From: Burkholderiales bacterium 67-32
GTDB taxonomy: Bacteria; Pseudomonadota; Gammaproteobacteria; Burkholderiales; Burkholderiaceae_B
Assembly: GCA_001898625.1 (NCBI GenBank)
Contig: MKUP01000023.1
Span: 444,740 to 508,739 of the forward strand
Reading direction: 5' to 3'
Length of the DNA stretch: 64,000 nucleotides
Each line of letters begins with the position of its first letter. The first letter of the stretch is position 1. Shown here piece by piece: positions 1 through 8,120 of this stretch. The position numbers were made by a program, and so were the translations under genes. Below the pieces are notes generated by a model. It did not search any database and was not told where the DNA came from. It saw only the letters and a list, made by a program, of their open reading frames with translations.

Positions 1-627
1 ATGTTTCTCGATCCCGAAACCGCTCCCGGTTTCAAGCGCAGTCTGTTCAATGCCATCGTCGCGCCTCGGCCGATAGGCTGGATCAGCTCCCTCAGCGCCA
101 CGGGCGTGGCCAATCTCGCCCCGTTCTCGCATTTCAATCTCGTCTCCACCGCGCCGCCGGTACTGATCTTCTCGTGCAATGCCGCGGGCGACCGCCCCGA
201 AAAGGACACGCTGGCCAACGTCCGCGCCACCGGCGAGTTCGTCGCCAACCTGGTCACCTGGGACCTGCGCGAGGCGATGAACCAGACTTCGCTGAACGTG
301 CCGCACGGCACCGACGAGTTCGCGTTGGCGGGGCTGGAGAAGCTCCCCAGCGTCAAGGTGAGTCCGCCGCGCGTGGGCGCCTCGCCCGCCCATCTCGAAT
401 GCACGCTGCTGCGCATCGTCGAGATCGAGCCCGAGCGGCCTGGCGATACCCGCAGCTCGGTGGTGTTCGGCCGCATCGTCGGTGTGCACCTGGACGAGGC
501 GTTCATGACGCCGCAAGGCCATTTCGACGTGGCCCGCACGCGTCCGCTGACCCGTCTGGGGGGCTCGCAGTATTCCTCCGTCGGCGAGCTCGTCGAGCTG
601 TCCCGCCCCAACCCTCCGCTCAACTGA
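1..627 (+). CDS. Flavin reductase-like FMN-binding protein (DIM6/NTAB family)
   Basis: A 208-residue protein of the FMN-binding split-barrel family. The N-terminal APRPIGWISS segment followed by LAPFS and the VLIFS strand is typical of the flavin-binding core. Relatives supply reduced flavin to oxygenases or bind FMN near aromatic catabolism genes. The gene begins with ATG at base 1 and the N-terminus looks complete, but its ribosome binding site lies outside the window. It heads a same-strand run with the cupin gene (22 bp gap), a Bug receptor, a CHM isomerase and an IclR regulator, so a role in ring cleavage or oxygenation of an aromatic acid is inferred. The substrate cannot be read from sequence. 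Confidence 0.8.
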   Translation: MFLDPETAPGFKRSLFNAIVAPRPIGWISSLSATGVANLAPFSHFNLVSTAPPVLIFSCNAAGDRPEKDTLANVRATGEFVANLVTWDLREAMNQTSLNVPHGTDEFALAGLEKLPSVKVSPPRVGASPAHLECTLLRIVEIEPERPGDTRSSVVFGRIVGVHLDEAFMTPQGHFDVARTRPLTRLGGSQYSSVGELVELSRPNPPLN

Positions 628-649
628 ACGAGACGCTACGAAACCAGCC

Positions 650-1483
650 ATGGCAAGCGACAACGACTCCACGGTGCTGCGCGACGCAGACCTGATCAAC
701 CTGGACACCACGCAGCCGGCCGCCGGCCGGCGCATCGGCCGCGCCCAGAATTTCTCGGTCGAATGGATAGACAGCACCCAGCCCCATGCGGCCAGCAGCG
801 AGCACGAACTGTTGCTGCTGCTGCCGGGCGCGGGCGCGCACATCGAGTACGAAGGGGGGCGGGCCGATGCGCCCGGGCGTTCGCTGTGCATCGTGCCGGC
901 CGGTCGCTGCACGATCACGCTGGATGCGCCGGGTCCCGGCATCCTGATCGCCAGTTCGCGTCCGGACCTGGAGGAGCGGGACTACCTGAACGCCGTGGAG
1001 CACGACCCGCGCATCGTCGCCTCGACCCCGGCCTTCCGCCGCGTACGCAAGGCGGGCGAGCTGGTCGTCATCCCCGTCGACGACATCGTTCCGCCGGCCG
1101 ACAAGAAGCGCCTGAAGATGCTGCAGACCGATACCCTCAGCATCAACTGGGTCGAGTACGACGGCCCGCGCGACCGCACCCAGCTCAGCCCCCACAGCCA
1201 CTCGCGCTTCGAGCAGGGCTCGCTGGCCATCGAGGGCAAGTTCGTGCACCACCTGCGCACACCGTGGGGCAACGACGCGACGCGCTGGCGCGACGACACG
1301 CACATGCAGGCCGATCCGCGCACCCTGCTGGTGGTTCCGGTCAATCTGGTCCACACCACGGAAGGCGTTGGGCCGGGCTACCACCTGCTGATCGATGTGT
1401 TTTCGCCACCCAGGCGCGATTTCATCGCGCATCACTGGATCTGCAACGCGGCCGACTACGAAGATCCGGCTGCCGGCGCCTGA
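650..1483 (+). CDS. Bicupin-like protein, probable metal-binding catabolic enzyme
   Basis: A 277-residue protein with two cupin-like halves. The C-terminal half has a cupin motif with candidate metal ligands H182, H184 and E188 (HSHSRFEQG) and a second-motif histidine H235 (VPVNLVH). The N-terminal half (about residues 50-100) has the beta-rich pattern but lacks the metal ligands. Cupins of this kind include ring-cleaving dioxygenases, isomerases and sugar-acid enzymes, and I cannot place it in a named subfamily. It lies 22 bp after the flavin reductase-like gene and 40 bp before a Bug receptor gene, so it is probably part of the same catabolic operon. Confidence 0.65.
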   Translation: MASDNDSTVLRDADLINLDTTQPAAGRRIGRAQNFSVEWIDSTQPHAASSEHELLLLLPGAGAHIEYEGGRADAPGRSLCIVPAGRCTITLDAPGPGILIASSRPDLEERDYLNAVEHDPRIVASTPAFRRVRKAGELVVIPVDDIVPPADKKRLKMLQTDTLSINWVEYDGPRDRTQLSPHSHSRFEQGSLAIEGKFVHHLRTPWGNDATRWRDDTHMQADPRTLLVVPVNLVHTTEGVGPGYHLLIDVFSPPRRDFIAHHWICNAADYEDPAAGA

Positions 1484-1523
1484 GGCGCGCCGCTCCCAAA
1501 ACGATTCATTCCTGGAGACATCC

Positions 1524-2540
1524 ATGTTCCGTTCCGAGCTTTCGGCGGCGCGCGCGTACCCGCGCGCCATCCGTACCGCCGCACGCCTGCTGGGCGCCGC
1601 TTTCGCGTTGCTGGCCGCCGTGCCGTCGCAGGCCCAGGGTACGTATCCCAGCCAGCCCGTGACCATGCTGATCGGCTATCCGCCCGGCGCCATCGTCGAT
1701 ACCGTCGCGCGCCAGTTGTCGAACGTGTTGGGCCCCATGCTGGGCCAGACCATCGTGCCCGAAAACAAGGGCGGCGCAGCGGGCCTGGTCGGCGCCAATC
1801 TGGCCTCCAGGGCCAGGCCCGACGGCCACACCATCCTGTTCACCGCCTATACCTCGCTGCAGATCGCCGCGGCCACCAACCAGGGGCTCAGCTTCGATCC
1901 GGTCAATGGCCTGCTGCCGGTGGCCTCGGTGGGGCGGCCGACCACGCTGTTGCTGGTCGGCGCCGATTTTCCGGCCAAGACCTTCGAGGAGTTCGTGGCG
2001 CTCGTCAAGAGCCGGCCGGGCATCTACAACTTCGGCACCAGCGGCATAGGCTCGCCCAACCATTTCGCGCTGGAGCACCTGAATGCGGCCTTCGGACTGA
2101 AGATGACCGCGGTGCCGTACAAGGGCGCGGCCCAGATGCTGACCGACATGCTGGGCGGCCGGGTGCAGGCCATCTTCGGTTCGTCGTCGCTGGCCGCTGG
2201 CCATCTGCAGAGCGGCACCGTGCGGGCGCTGGCCATCGGTTCGCCCGATTCCAGCCCGGCCTTTCCCAAGCTGCCGGTCATCGCCCGCAGCGGCGCGCCG
2301 GGCTTCAATGCCAGCGGCGCACTGGGCGTGTTCGCGCCGCCCTCCACGCCGCCCGAGGTCGTCGAGCGGCTCAATACGGCCATCAATGCCGCGCTTGGGG
2401 ATCCCGTGGTCCAGAACAAGCTGGGGGAAGAGGGGATCATCCTGGACGTGCAGAGTGCCGCGGCCTTCGGCAAGAAGTATCGTGGCGAGGCGCAGGACAT
2501 CGCCGGGTTCATCCAGCGCCATCAGTTGCGCATCCAGTAA
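1524..2540 (+). CDS. Bug-family periplasmic substrate-binding receptor (TctC-like)
   Basis: A 338-residue tripartite tricarboxylate receptor. The start at ATG 1524 follows CTGGAGACATCC and gives a signal peptide ending near SQAQG; earlier in-frame starts lie inside the cupin gene. The mature protein opens with the YPSQPVTMLIGYPPG strand-loop of the Bug fold and continues with the GANLASRARPDGHT and VPYKGAAQML signatures. These proteins bind small carboxylates or amides in the periplasm. No TctA/TctB partner is encoded nearby, as is usual for Bordetella Bug proteins. Its ligand is presumably the substrate or an intermediate of the surrounding operon (inference). Confidence 0.9.
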   Translation: MFRSELSAARAYPRAIRTAARLLGAAFALLAAVPSQAQGTYPSQPVTMLIGYPPGAIVDTVARQLSNVLGPMLGQTIVPENKGGAAGLVGANLASRARPDGHTILFTAYTSLQIAAATNQGLSFDPVNGLLPVASVGRPTTLLLVGADFPAKTFEEFVALVKSRPGIYNFGTSGIGSPNHFALEHLNAAFGLKMTAVPYKGAAQMLTDMLGGRVQAIFGSSSLAAGHLQSGTVRALAIGSPDSSPAFPKLPVIARSGAPGFNASGALGVFAPPSTPPEVVERLNTAINAALGDPVVQNKLGEEGIILDVQSAAAFGKKYRGEAQDIAGFIQRHQLRIQ

Positions 2541-2556
2541 AGCCAGGAGGACCGAC

Positions 2557-2976
2557 ATGCCGCATCTGTGGATGGAGTATTCCGACAATCTGGAGTCGCA
2601 CGTCGATGTCGATGCGCTGCTCGACGACGTGCACCGCGAGGTGGTGGCCGATGGCGTTTTTCCGCTGGCGGGGTTGCGTACCCGCGCGGTTCCGGTCCGG
2701 CGCTACCGCATCGCCGACGTCCACCCCGACAACGTCTTCGTGCATTTCGTCCTGCGCACGCTGCCCGGCCGGGATCCGGAGGTCAAGAAGGCGTCGACCG
2801 ACCGCTTGTTCGCGGCCATCCTCGCACGGTTCAAGCCGTTGTCCGACCGTTTGCCGATCGCGATCTCCATGCATGTGGAAGAGGCCTCCCCCGACCTGGG
2901 CTACCGTGTCAGCACCTATCGCCAGCACATGGCGGCGCGCGCCGCGGCCGGTGCCGCCGGAGCGCAGCCGGCATGA
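2557..2976 (+). CDS. 5-carboxymethyl-2-hydroxymuconate isomerase family protein
   Basis: A 139-residue member of the CHMI branch of the tautomerase superfamily, close in length to the roughly 126-residue E. coli enzyme of homoprotocatechuate breakdown. The N-terminus MPHLWMEYSDN puts the catalytic Pro directly after the initiator Met, and the GVFPLAGLRTRA segment is also family-typical. ATG 2557 follows AGCCAGGAGGACC. Its final codons overlap the start of the IclR gene (ATGA), so the two are translationally coupled. The other homoprotocatechuate (hpa) genes are absent here, so the natural substrate may be a related unsaturated keto acid. Confidence 0.85.
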   Translation: MPHLWMEYSDNLESHVDVDALLDDVHREVVADGVFPLAGLRTRAVPVRRYRIADVHPDNVFVHFVLRTLPGRDPEVKKASTDRLFAAILARFKPLSDRLPIAISMHVEEASPDLGYRVSTYRQHMAARAAAGAAGAQPA

Positions 2977-3794
2977 CCCGGCTGCTTTCGGACGAGCCGG
3001 ACGAACGTGCCCGCGGCGGCATCCGCAGCGTGGAGCGCGCGATCGAGCTATTGCAGGCCCTGAACCGGCAGTCGGTATCGAGCATCGACGACCTGCACCG
3101 GCGCACGGGCATCCCCAAGTCCACGATCGCGCGGCTGCTGCGTACTTTCGAAGCCAAGGGGCTGGTGGCGCAGTCGGTGCGGTTCGGCGCGTATTACCTC
3201 GCTTCGGGTGTGGCGTCGCTGTGCTGCGGCTACAACCACCAGCCGCAGGTGATCGAGGTGGCCACGCCGGTGTGCGATGCGCTGACGCGCGAATTCAAGT
3301 GGCCGGTCACGCTGGCGCTGCTGGACGTCGACGCGATGGTGGTGCGCTACAGCACCATCCCGCAGTCGCCGCTGTCGCTGTTGCATTCGTCGATCAACTT
3401 GCGGCGCAGCCTGGTGGGGCGGGCGCTGGGCCTGGCCTATCTCGCATTCTGCGATCCGCAGGAGCGCGCGTTCATCCTGGACCTGGTACGCCGCACGGGC
3501 CGTGAGGAAGATGCGCTTGCGCACGATCCGGAGGGGCTGGAGCATCTGCTGGAAGAAACCCGCCGGCAGGGCTATGCCCTGCGCGTGCCCGAGCTCAGCC
3601 AGCAGTCCTGCACGCTGGCGATTCCGGTCTTTCACCGCGGCGTTGTCGTCGCCACGCTGGGCCTGACCTGGTTCTCGTCGGTGATGACGTCGGCCGAGGC
3701 GGTCGACCGCTACCTGGCCAGGCTTGTCGAGTCGGCCAGCCAGGTCGCCGACGGGTTGGGCCGGCTCAAGCCGGAACCGGCCCAAGGGATCTGA
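2973..3794 (+). CDS. IclR-family transcriptional regulator
   Basis: A 273-residue regulator. The N-terminal winged helix-turn-helix (about residues 15-75, RSVERAIELLQAL through the TGIPKSTIARLLRTFEAKG recognition region) is followed by an IclR effector-binding domain. ATG 2973 overlaps the stop codon of the CHM isomerase gene by the ATGA arrangement. As the last gene of the run, it probably regulates the upstream catabolic genes in response to a pathway carboxylate. The promoter it controls is not in the window. Confidence 0.9.
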   Translation: MTRLLSDEPDERARGGIRSVERAIELLQALNRQSVSSIDDLHRRTGIPKSTIARLLRTFEAKGLVAQSVRFGAYYLASGVASLCCGYNHQPQVIEVATPVCDALTREFKWPVTLALLDVDAMVVRYSTIPQSPLSLLHSSINLRRSLVGRALGLAYLAFCDPQERAFILDLVRRTGREEDALAHDPEGLEHLLEETRRQGYALRVPELSQQSCTLAIPVFHRGVVVATLGLTWFSSVMTSAEAVDRYLARLVESASQVADGLGRLKPEPAQGI

Positions 3795-3807
3795 AGGGCC
3801 GGTTCCG
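3772..3807. terminator. Bidirectional hairpin between convergent IclR and sulfatase genes
   Basis: A perfect 12-bp inverted repeat, CGGAACCGGCCC (3772-3783) and GGGCCGGTTCCG (3796-3807), with a 12-nt loop that contains the IclR stop codon. It lies at the junction of two convergent genes. There is no T-tract, so it may be a weak or Rho-assisted terminator. Confidence 0.5.
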
Positions 3808-3813
3808 CCGGTC

Positions 3814-5340
3814 TCAGGCCACGCCCGATGCCGGTAGCCGCTCAGGCAATCGGTCGTCGGGCCGCTCGCTCAGCATGTCCAGCAGTTCCCGCCGCCGGGC
3901 CGCGTAGCCCGGATCGTCGAACAGGTTGTCCATCTCGTCCGGATCGTCGGCCAGGTTGTACATCTCGCCCGCGCCGCTGCCCTGTTCGTGCGTCAGCTTC
4001 CAGTCGCGGGTGCGCACCGTGCGCAGCTTCAGCTCCACGCCGCAGCGCGAGGCCGCCACGTCCCATTCGCTCAGCGCGTAGTCCCGGCCGGTGTCCGCGC
4101 CTTCGAGCAGCGGCCTCAGGCTCCGGCCATGCAGCGGCCCCAGCGCGGGGGCGTTCGCGTAGTCGACCATCGTGGCCGCGAGGTCCAGGGTCGAGACCGC
4201 ATCGCGTACCTGCGCGCCGGCCCGCACGCCCGGCCCGCGCGCCACCATCGCCACGCGCAGCAGGCCTTCGTAGGCCATGGGCCCCTTGAGCATCAGCCCA
4301 TGGTCGCCCAGCCATTCGCCGTGGTCCGAGGTGAAGACGACCAGTGTGTCCTCGTCCAGTCCGTATTCGTGCAAGGCCTTCAGGATGCGGCCCACCTGGT
4401 GGTCCACCAGCGAGATCATGCCGTAGTAGTTGGCGATGATGTTGCGCAGTTGGGCATCGGGCTGGGTCGGAATGCGCGAGAAATTCTGCCGCAGCGCCTG
4501 GACCTCGGCGCTGCCCACCGGCCGGCTTTCCATGCTGGCGCGGTGCCACCAGGGGCGGCGGTCGTAGTCGGTGGTGCGGTGGCGGGGCAGGTCCACGTCG
4601 TCCGGGTGGTGCAGCCGGGACCAGGGTTCCGGGCAGTCGAACGGGTGGTGCGGATCGGGGAATGAGGCCCACAGGCAGAAGGGCTCGTCGCGGTGCGCGC
4701 GCAGGTAGTCGATGGTCCGGTCGCCGATCCAGGTCGAGTTGTGCCAGGCCACGGGCAGGGCCGAGTTGAAGGTCTGCGGCGCGCCGCTGGGCGGTCCCAG
4801 GTCGGTCTGGTAGAGGCGGTTGCGCATTTCTCCCAGGCCGTCGCCGTAGTGCCAGCGCGAATGGTGCAGGCCGCCGGGCAGCGGCGTGGGCAGCCAGTAG
4901 TTGTGGCCTTCGACGACGAGTTCCACGTGGCGAAAGCCCATGTAGGGACCCGACCAGTCGGGCCCCAGTTCGGCCTCGGTGTGCTGGCACTCGGGCCGGC
5001 CGGTGCGGGCGAAGGTGTGATGCGTGGAGAAGTGCGCCTTGCCGATGAAGCCCGTGGCGTAGCCCGCCGCCGACAGGCTGCCGGCAAAACCTGCTTCGCC
5101 GGTCCGCTCGTCCAGGTCGATGCCGTTGTCGCGGACGCCATGGGTCAGCGGCAGCAGACCGGTCAGGATGGACGCCCGCGACGGTTGGCACACCAGGTTG
5201 GGCGTGATGCACGACGAGAAGTGCGTGCCGGTGCGCGCCAGCTCGTCGATGTGGGGCGTCTTCACGCGCCGTCCGGCAAAGCCCAGGCAGTCGCCGCGGT
5301 GCTGGTCGGTGGTGATGAGCAGGATGTTCGGGCGTTTCAT
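3814..5340 (-). CDS. Sulfatase (formylglycine-dependent, arylsulfatase/choline-sulfatase type)
   Basis: A 508-residue sulfatase. The start at ATG 5340 gives MKRPNILLITTDQHRGD, whose D12 and Q13 match the N-terminal metal-binding site. The maturation motif CQPSRASILTG places the formylglycine-precursor Cys at residue 51. A second metal-binding segment appears further on as FTSDHGEWLGDHG. No signal peptide is seen, so the enzyme is probably cytoplasmic. It overlaps by 4 bp the stop of the Bug gene transcribed just before it, which suggests the Bug protein captures a sulfated compound that this enzyme desulfates (inference). No formylglycine-generating enzyme is encoded here. Confidence 0.9.
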   Translation of the reverse strand: MKRPNILLITTDQHRGDCLGFAGRRVKTPHIDELARTGTHFSSCITPNLVCQPSRASILTGLLPLTHGVRDNGIDLDERTGEAGFAGSLSAAGYATGFIGKAHFSTHHTFARTGRPECQHTEAELGPDWSGPYMGFRHVELVVEGHNYWLPTPLPGGLHHSRWHYGDGLGEMRNRLYQTDLGPPSGAPQTFNSALPVAWHNSTWIGDRTIDYLRAHRDEPFCLWASFPDPHHPFDCPEPWSRLHHPDDVDLPRHRTTDYDRRPWWHRASMESRPVGSAEVQALRQNFSRIPTQPDAQLRNIIANYYGMISLVDHQVGRILKALHEYGLDEDTLVVFTSDHGEWLGDHGLMLKGPMAYEGLLRVAMVARGPGVRAGAQVRDAVSTLDLAATMVDYANAPALGPLHGRSLRPLLEGADTGRDYALSEWDVAASRCGVELKLRTVRTRDWKLTHEQGSGAGEMYNLADDPDEMDNLFDDPGYAARRRELLDMLSERPDDRLPERLPASGVA

Positions 5341-6299
5341 GGCTTGCTTTGCTGGCTCTTGATCTTGGCGATGACGGGGGCGAGGCGGCGGGTGTCCGCG
5401 CCGATGCGCTCGCGTAGCTCCCGCGGGCCGCCTTCGCCCGCGGCCAGGCCCTGGGCCTGCAGCTTGTCGCGCACCTGCGGGTCGTGCAGCACCGACTGGA
5501 CCGACGCGGTCAGCTTGTCGATCACCGCCGGCGGCGTACCGGCGGGCGCGAACAGGCCGAACCAACTGTCGAAGGTGAAGCCCTTGACCTTGTCCTTGAG
5601 CATGGGCAGGTCAGGCAGGTCGGGAATGGGCGTGGCGGCTGTGTTGGCCAGCCCCTGCACCTTGCCGCCCCGGACCGGCTGGATGGCCGTGCTGGCCGCC
5701 AGGAACATCATGTCGATGTGCCCGCCCATCACGTCCACGAAGCCCTGCGGCGCCGCCTTGTACGGCACGTGCTTGAACGACACGCCGGCCTCCTGTTCGA
5801 ACAGCGCCATGCCCAGGTGGTGGGTGGAGCCTTCGCCGCCGCTGGCGTAGGTGATCGTGTCGGGGCGGGCACGCGCCTGCTCCAGCAGTTGCTCGACCGA
5901 TTTGAACGGGGCGGTGGGCGAGGCGACCAGCACGTAGCGCAGGGTGGACAGCGTGGCGACCGGTTCCAGGTCCTTGCGCGGTTGGTACGGCATCTTCTCC
6001 ATCAGGAAAGGCACCGCGGCGAACGAGGCATCGATGCCCAGCAGCAGGGTATAGCCGTCGGGCGCGGCCTTGATCACCGCCTGGGTGCCGATGATGGTGG
6101 CGCCGCCGGGCTTGTTCTCGACGATGATGGGCACGTTCCACTGCTTGCCGAGCTGTTCGGCCACCAGCCGGCCCACCATGTCGGCGGCACCGCCGGGCAC
6201 CGAGGGCACGACCAGCGTGACGGGGCGGTCGGGATAGGCGGCCTGGGCACCGGCCGCGAAGGCGAGGGCGGCCACGAGGCCGGTCGCGGATTTCAGCAT
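5337..6299 (-). CDS. Bug-family periplasmic receptor, coupled to sulfatase
   Basis: A 320-residue TctC/Bug protein. The start at 6299 has a good Shine-Dalgarno (GGAGACAAC) and yields a signal peptide cleaved near GAQAAYPDRP. Family signatures VTLVVPSVPGGAADMVGR and HVPYKAAPQGFVDVMGGH are present. It is the promoter-proximal gene of a two-gene operon with the sulfatase (ATGA overlap) and is divergent from a LysR gene. The pairing suggests a sulfate ester ligand or a carboxylate produced from one (inference). Confidence 0.9.
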   Translation of the reverse strand: MLKSATGLVAALAFAAGAQAAYPDRPVTLVVPSVPGGAADMVGRLVAEQLGKQWNVPIIVENKPGGATIIGTQAVIKAAPDGYTLLLGIDASFAAVPFLMEKMPYQPRKDLEPVATLSTLRYVLVASPTAPFKSVEQLLEQARARPDTITYASGGEGSTHHLGMALFEQEAGVSFKHVPYKAAPQGFVDVMGGHIDMMFLAASTAIQPVRGGKVQGLANTAATPIPDLPDLPMLKDKVKGFTFDSWFGLFAPAGTPPAVIDKLTASVQSVLHDPQVRDKLQAQGLAAGEGGPRELRERIGADTRRLAPVIAKIKSQQSKP

Positions 6300-6349
6300 G
6301 GTTGTCTCCTTGGGTACGCCCGTTCCTGGCGGCGGACGCTTCATCTGCG

Positions 6350-6409
6350 CAGATCATGGCCGATCTGGATCATTGCGGTCCAATGATATATTTGGCAATT
6401 GTCATATCA
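6350..6409. promoter_or_regulatory. Candidate LysR operators between Bug-sulfatase operon and LysR gene
   Basis: The 123-bp divergent intergenic region holds two dyads. One is CAGATC (6350-6355) with GATCTG (6362-6367); the other is TGATAT (6384-6389) with ATATCA (6404-6409), spaced 14 bp. The second has the AT-rich, interrupted shape of LysR-type recognition sites and lies just before the LysR start. Assignment to that regulator is inferred from position. Confidence 0.45.
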
Positions 6410-6422
6410 GAGTTGGTATGTG

Positions 6423-7385
6423 ATGCCTGACGCTTCCGAGGCCGCGCTGCGCGCGGACTGGTACCTGCGCGGCCGGCTCCGGCTGCGCCACCTGCGCCTG
6501 CTGATGGTGATGGACGACGTGCGCAACGTGGGCGAGGCCGCGCGCCGCATGGCCACGACCCAGCCCGCGGTCTCGCGGATGCTGGCCGAGCTCGAGGAGA
6601 TGGTCGGGGCCAGGCTGTTCGAGCGCACCTCGAAAGGGACGTTTCCGACGGTGCACGGCGCCTCGATGATCCGGCACGCGAGCTGGGTGCTGGGCGACCT
6701 CGAACGTATGGGGCGGGAATGGTCCGAGCCCGGCGGCCTGGGCGTCGAGACCCTGAGCGTGGGCATCAACTCGTCGTCCGCGGCCTTCCTGGTCCCGCGC
6801 ACGCTGCTGCGGCTGGAGCGGCGGGCGGCGGGGGTCAACGTACTGGTGCGCGAAGGCTCGATCGAGGCGCTGCTGCCCGATCTGCAGACCCGCAAGCTGG
6901 ACCTGGTGGTGGCGCGGCTGGGGGCGGGGACGGCCGGCGCAGGCCTCGCCACGCGCATCCTGTGCGAAGAACCGATGTGCGTGTGCGGATCGGCCAGCCA
7001 TCCGCTGGCGTCCAGGAAGCGGCCGTCCTGGCAGGACCTGGCGGCCTACCCGTGGATCCTGCCGCCGCGCGGCAGTCCGGTGCGGGCCGGGCTGGACATG
7101 CTGTTCCAGCGCGAAGACGTTCGCCCGGCTTCGCGGGTGGAGTCGGCCTCGGTGCTGAACAACATGGTCCTGATGGACAATAGCCAGGCCTTGTCCGTGA
7201 TGCCGCGCGCGGTGGCCGCCTATCATGCGCGCCGGCACGCGCTGGCGATCCTGGCGGTGGAGTTGCCGCCGGTGTTCGGCCCCATTGGCGTGATACGCCA
7301 CGACAGCCTGGAACCCTCGCCCGCCATGCGGGCGCTGGTCGAATGCCTGGAGGAAGAGGCCCGGGCCCTGTCCCAGGCGCCGTGA
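6423..7385 (+). CDS. LysR-family transcriptional regulator
   Basis: A 320-residue LTTR. The helix-turn-helix spans about residues 22-80 (VGEAARRMATTQPAVSRMLAELEE, then LFERTSKG), followed by a periplasmic-binding-protein-like effector domain. I chose ATG 6423, although in-frame GTG 6420 and TTG 6399 are possible. It is divergent from the Bug-sulfatase operon and probably regulates it; the usual inducer would be a pathway metabolite. The C-terminus ends just before the pqi operon without an obvious strong terminator. Confidence 0.88.
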   Translation: MPDASEAALRADWYLRGRLRLRHLRLLMVMDDVRNVGEAARRMATTQPAVSRMLAELEEMVGARLFERTSKGTFPTVHGASMIRHASWVLGDLERMGREWSEPGGLGVETLSVGINSSSAAFLVPRTLLRLERRAAGVNVLVREGSIEALLPDLQTRKLDLVVARLGAGTAGAGLATRILCEEPMCVCGSASHPLASRKRPSWQDLAAYPWILPPRGSPVRAGLDMLFQREDVRPASRVESASVLNNMVLMDNSQALSVMPRAVAAYHARRHALAILAVELPPVFGPIGVIRHDSLEPSPAMRALVECLEEEARALSQAP

Positions 7386-7460
7386 GGCGGTGCGCGCCCG
7401 CGGCAATCTGCGATATCATGGCTCCGGCATATACATACACTGTTGTCTGTAAGTGCCTTC

Positions 7461-8120
7461 ATGTCCAACTATTCCGATCCTCGCGCCGACACGTCGCTGA
7501 AGCTGTGCGAACACTGCGATGCCGTGTTTCGCCGGATCCGGCTCGACCCGGGCGAGCGGGCCTATTGCCCGCGCTGCGGGACCGAGCTCTACCGGAACAA
7601 CGACCGGCGCTACGGGGCCCTGCTGCCGGTGGTGCTGGCCAGCCTGATCGTCTTCATCTGCTGCAACGCCTTTCCCATCGTCACGATGGAGATCCAGGGC
7701 GTGAGTACGCGCACCACCGTCTGGGGCGCGGTCCGGGTACTGGCGCTGGAGGACATGCTGTCGGTCTCGACCCTGGTCTTCGTGACGACCATCCTGATGC
7801 CGCTGGTCGAACTGGGGCTCCTGGCCTACCTGCTGGTGCCGCTGTGGCTGGGCCGGATCCCGGCCGGCTTCGGTCCGGTGGTGCGCCTCATCCGGCTGGG
7901 CCGGCCCTGGGGCATGATCGAGGTCTTCATGCTGGGCATCGTGGCCTCGCTGGTGAAGCTGTCCGCGATGGCGACCGTGATCCCCGGCGTGGCGCTGTGG
8001 GCGTTCGGGGCGCTGACCGTGCTGCTGGCGGTCGTGGTCAGCTTCGATCCCGCCGACCTGTGGGAACACGTCGAAGCCATCGAGGCCGGCTACCCGCCTG
8101 CCGCGGAGGATCGGCCATGA
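7461..8120 (+). CDS. pqiA: PqiA-like inner membrane protein, first half-size copy
   Basis: A 219-residue membrane protein matching one half of E. coli PqiA. An N-terminal zinc-ribbon-like pair CEHC...CPRC (about residues 16-41) is followed by four predicted membrane spans (LLPVVLASLIVFICCNAF, a span near SVSTLVFVTTILMP, then VEVFMLGIVASLVKL-like and final hydrophobic segments). PqiA pairs with the MCE protein PqiB in envelope lipid transport. The start is ATG 7461; an upstream TTG is less likely. Its stop overlaps the next gene's ATG. In E. coli the two halves form a single polypeptide of over 400 residues, whereas here they are separate genes. Confidence 0.88.
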   Translation: MSNYSDPRADTSLKLCEHCDAVFRRIRLDPGERAYCPRCGTELYRNNDRRYGALLPVVLASLIVFICCNAFPIVTMEIQGVSTRTTVWGAVRVLALEDMLSVSTLVFVTTILMPLVELGLLAYLLVPLWLGRIPAGFGPVVRLIRLGRPWGMIEVFMLGIVASLVKLSAMATVIPGVALWAFGALTVLLAVVVSFDPADLWEHVEAIEAGYPPAAEDRP

